18,582 nt of DNA. Source: Cephalothrix spiralis. Taxonomy: Eukaryota; Nemertea; Palaeonemertea; Archinemertea; Cephalotrichidae. A program made the position numbers and the translations under genes. Location: NCBI GenBank assembly GCA_032353305.1, contig JAUCNG010344399.1:1-18582 (forward strand). Reading direction: 5' to 3'. The notes under the pieces are model-generated. The model made no database searches and was not told the origin of the DNA. It worked only from the letters and a program-made list of their open reading frames with translations. Below, piece by piece: positions 17,060 through 18,582 of this stretch (positions are counted from its first letter, which is position 1; each line of letters starts with the position of its first letter).

Positions 17060-18540
17060 TGAGGTACGTTTGTATGTAAATAATAAGTACCGTATATTTA
17101 AAGGTACATGAGCAGATAGATTTCCTCTATACCGAGGGTGCATAACTTACTTCAAACCAGGTATATTAGACTTATGCACCGGGGGGAGGGGGCCGGGAAA
17201 TATAAAAAAAAAACTGCTGGTCGGTATATAGAAAATAGATTAGAGTGCGCGATAGGTCTTCAGGCCTAAAGGTAAATGCTCATAAGGCGGACTGTGTCTA
17301 TTTGAGCCAGTCATCTGACGCCCTCCCAATAAGTTGATAAGTTGCTTATCAAAATAAAAGAAATTCACTGTTGACCTAGATCGGATCATCTAAAATAGAT
17401 TGCCATTGTTCAACAGCACGGAAAGCTATCGTGGTATACTTCATTATTTGAAAAAAATTCAAAAAATATTCACCCACCCTGACCCACCCTATATTTGAAT
17501 TACAAGTTACACAAGTATCTGATACCCATCAATTTGCCTTTCGCGTCATCTAAAGTTTCCATAGTCACCCATCTGCCGTATGGTACATCAAATAGTATAC
17601 ACCGGTTTCCGGTACTAAGGGTTTGTCTTCATACGTATAGATCAAAGTATATTGAGACCAAATATAACGTATTTTTATAACAATGTTGCGTAAAATACCC
17701 TCGAAAGGCCATAGTCTTCTTTCCTGAATCAAACAGATTTGGTGCTGATGATCGCTGATCGGTTCATAACTAGAGAAGCTGCGATTATTCTCCCGAAAAA
17801 ACCTCTAGTTTCGTTTCCCAGCCTAAATCCCAATAAATTCGAGAGAGTGCTATTTCTAATCGTTCTGTACTTGTGAATATTTCAGCGCATAAATCACCAC
17901 AGCAAGCTTGGATATTTTTAGACCATATTACAACTCTTACGTTAGTATTGGCCTAAATCCTTCTTGAAGGACATACGTTTATGAGACATTGATACAATCT
18001 ATAACACATGGATTTTTGACGGGATACGGAATATATGTATTATGTACTGTTTAGTTTGACACCACAAAACTTGTGCAAAAATGCCATTAAATGGTTTCAA
18101 CTCGTGTGCTAACAAAAAAATGTGTTTTTAATTTTCCTGGATCCGAGAAAATCCGTTCATTTATACGGCCTACTCGGAAAAATTTTTGGTCCCTTGTCCC
18201 TTGGGGAAATTAGTGCAGCTCACTTGTTGAACAGATTTATTCCAAATTATTTTTATTTGAAAGAGAAGACCACGTTCTCTACTGTGTTAACACGCACAAT
18301 TCATAATAAATCACAGTTTGACACACTAATCAGGCCTCCCACTGTTCCTACTTTTCCTACTTTTTGAAAATCGTCCTACTTTTCCTCGGATTATGATAAG
18401 TAGTTTCCTACTTTTAAAAATAATTGCTACTAAAATAAAAACGTTATTTAGAATGAAAATGGAGGCTTTTTTACGTGATCAAATGATAATATTTTGATTC
18501 ACTCGAAAAAAAAAATTTTTTAGGTGATCATTAAAATTGA
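17060..18540. other. About 1.5 kb downstream of the GPCR without a supportable gene
   Basis: Contains a 9-bp inverted repeat (GGTGCATAA 17137-17145 and TTATGCACC 17172-17180), a G-rich run near 17181-17196 followed by A-run, and a compact hairpin TTGATAAG-TTG-CTTATCAA (17334-17352). Plus frames at 17495-17680 and 18122-18367 show no family features. A CCTACTTTT motif repeats at 18345-18415. Confidence 0.5.
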
Positions 18541-18547
18541 CATTTCT

Positions 18548-18582
18548 GTCTGTCTGTCCGTCCGTCTCTGTGTCTGTCACGG
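18548..18582. repeat. TCTG/TCCG simple repeat at window end
   Basis: The last 35 bases are an imperfect array of TCTG and TCCG units ending CTGTCACGG and run into the window edge, so their full length is unknown. Confidence 0.8.

Noticed and set aside
18122-18367. Plus-strand 81-codon frame
   Set aside because: Length is within chance expectation for this base composition and no motif is seen.
1-18582. CRISPR array, tRNA, rRNA, bacterial operon
   Set aside because: No regularly spaced direct repeats, no cloverleaf with A/B boxes, no rRNA segments and no operon structure were seen.

Overview
The window looks like nuclear DNA from an invertebrate animal. It is AT-rich, has low gene density, and carries animal-type mobile-element relics, a rhodopsin-type G-protein-coupled receptor (GPCR) and spliceosomal-type splice sites. 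Nothing bacterial is visible: no operons, no Shine-Dalgarno-led genes, no CRISPR array. I cannot name the species or phylum. Recognition of all families below rests on motifs read by eye, because no search could be run.

Layout. 1-2.3 kb: a lysine/arginine-rich open frame on the minus strand, then repeat copy A (323-1130), then a plus-strand element relic containing a striking spacer-less 88-bp palindrome (1557-1644), an acidic/basic tail frame and a dead C2H2-like zinc finger. 2.3-3.8 kb: no recognisable gene. 3.8-5.75 kb: a decayed minus-strand element with a C48 (Ulp1-like) cysteine peptidase carrying recognisable His, Asp and Cys, followed by a segment resembling the Helitron Rep N-terminal region. 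5.75-9.0 kb: mostly AT-rich, with short minus-strand coding-like pieces. 9.05-9.31 kb: a gag-like relic. 9.58-11.06 kb: a decayed minus-strand gene with a credible small intron and several frameshifts; part of it recurs inverted at 1.46-1.56 kb. 11.8-13.13 kb: repeat copies B and C, with a Crypton-type (DUF3504) tyrosine-recombinase relic between them. 13.7-14.29 kb: the 5' end of a minus-strand Ty3/gypsy-like LTR retrotransposon (142-bp LTR, primer-binding site, truncated gag). 16.1-17.06 kb: a nearly complete single-exon GPCR on the plus strand, broken in the second extracellular loop. 17.06-18.58 kb: no gene, ending in a TCTG/TCCG simple repeat.

These pieces do not work together as a pathway. 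The window is best read as a graveyard of several mobile-element classes next to one recently disabled receptor gene. No intact protein-coding gene is certain. The most unusual features are the long palindrome, the intron-bearing relic with its inverted deleted partner, and the receptor whose only obvious defect is a short frame-changing lesion.
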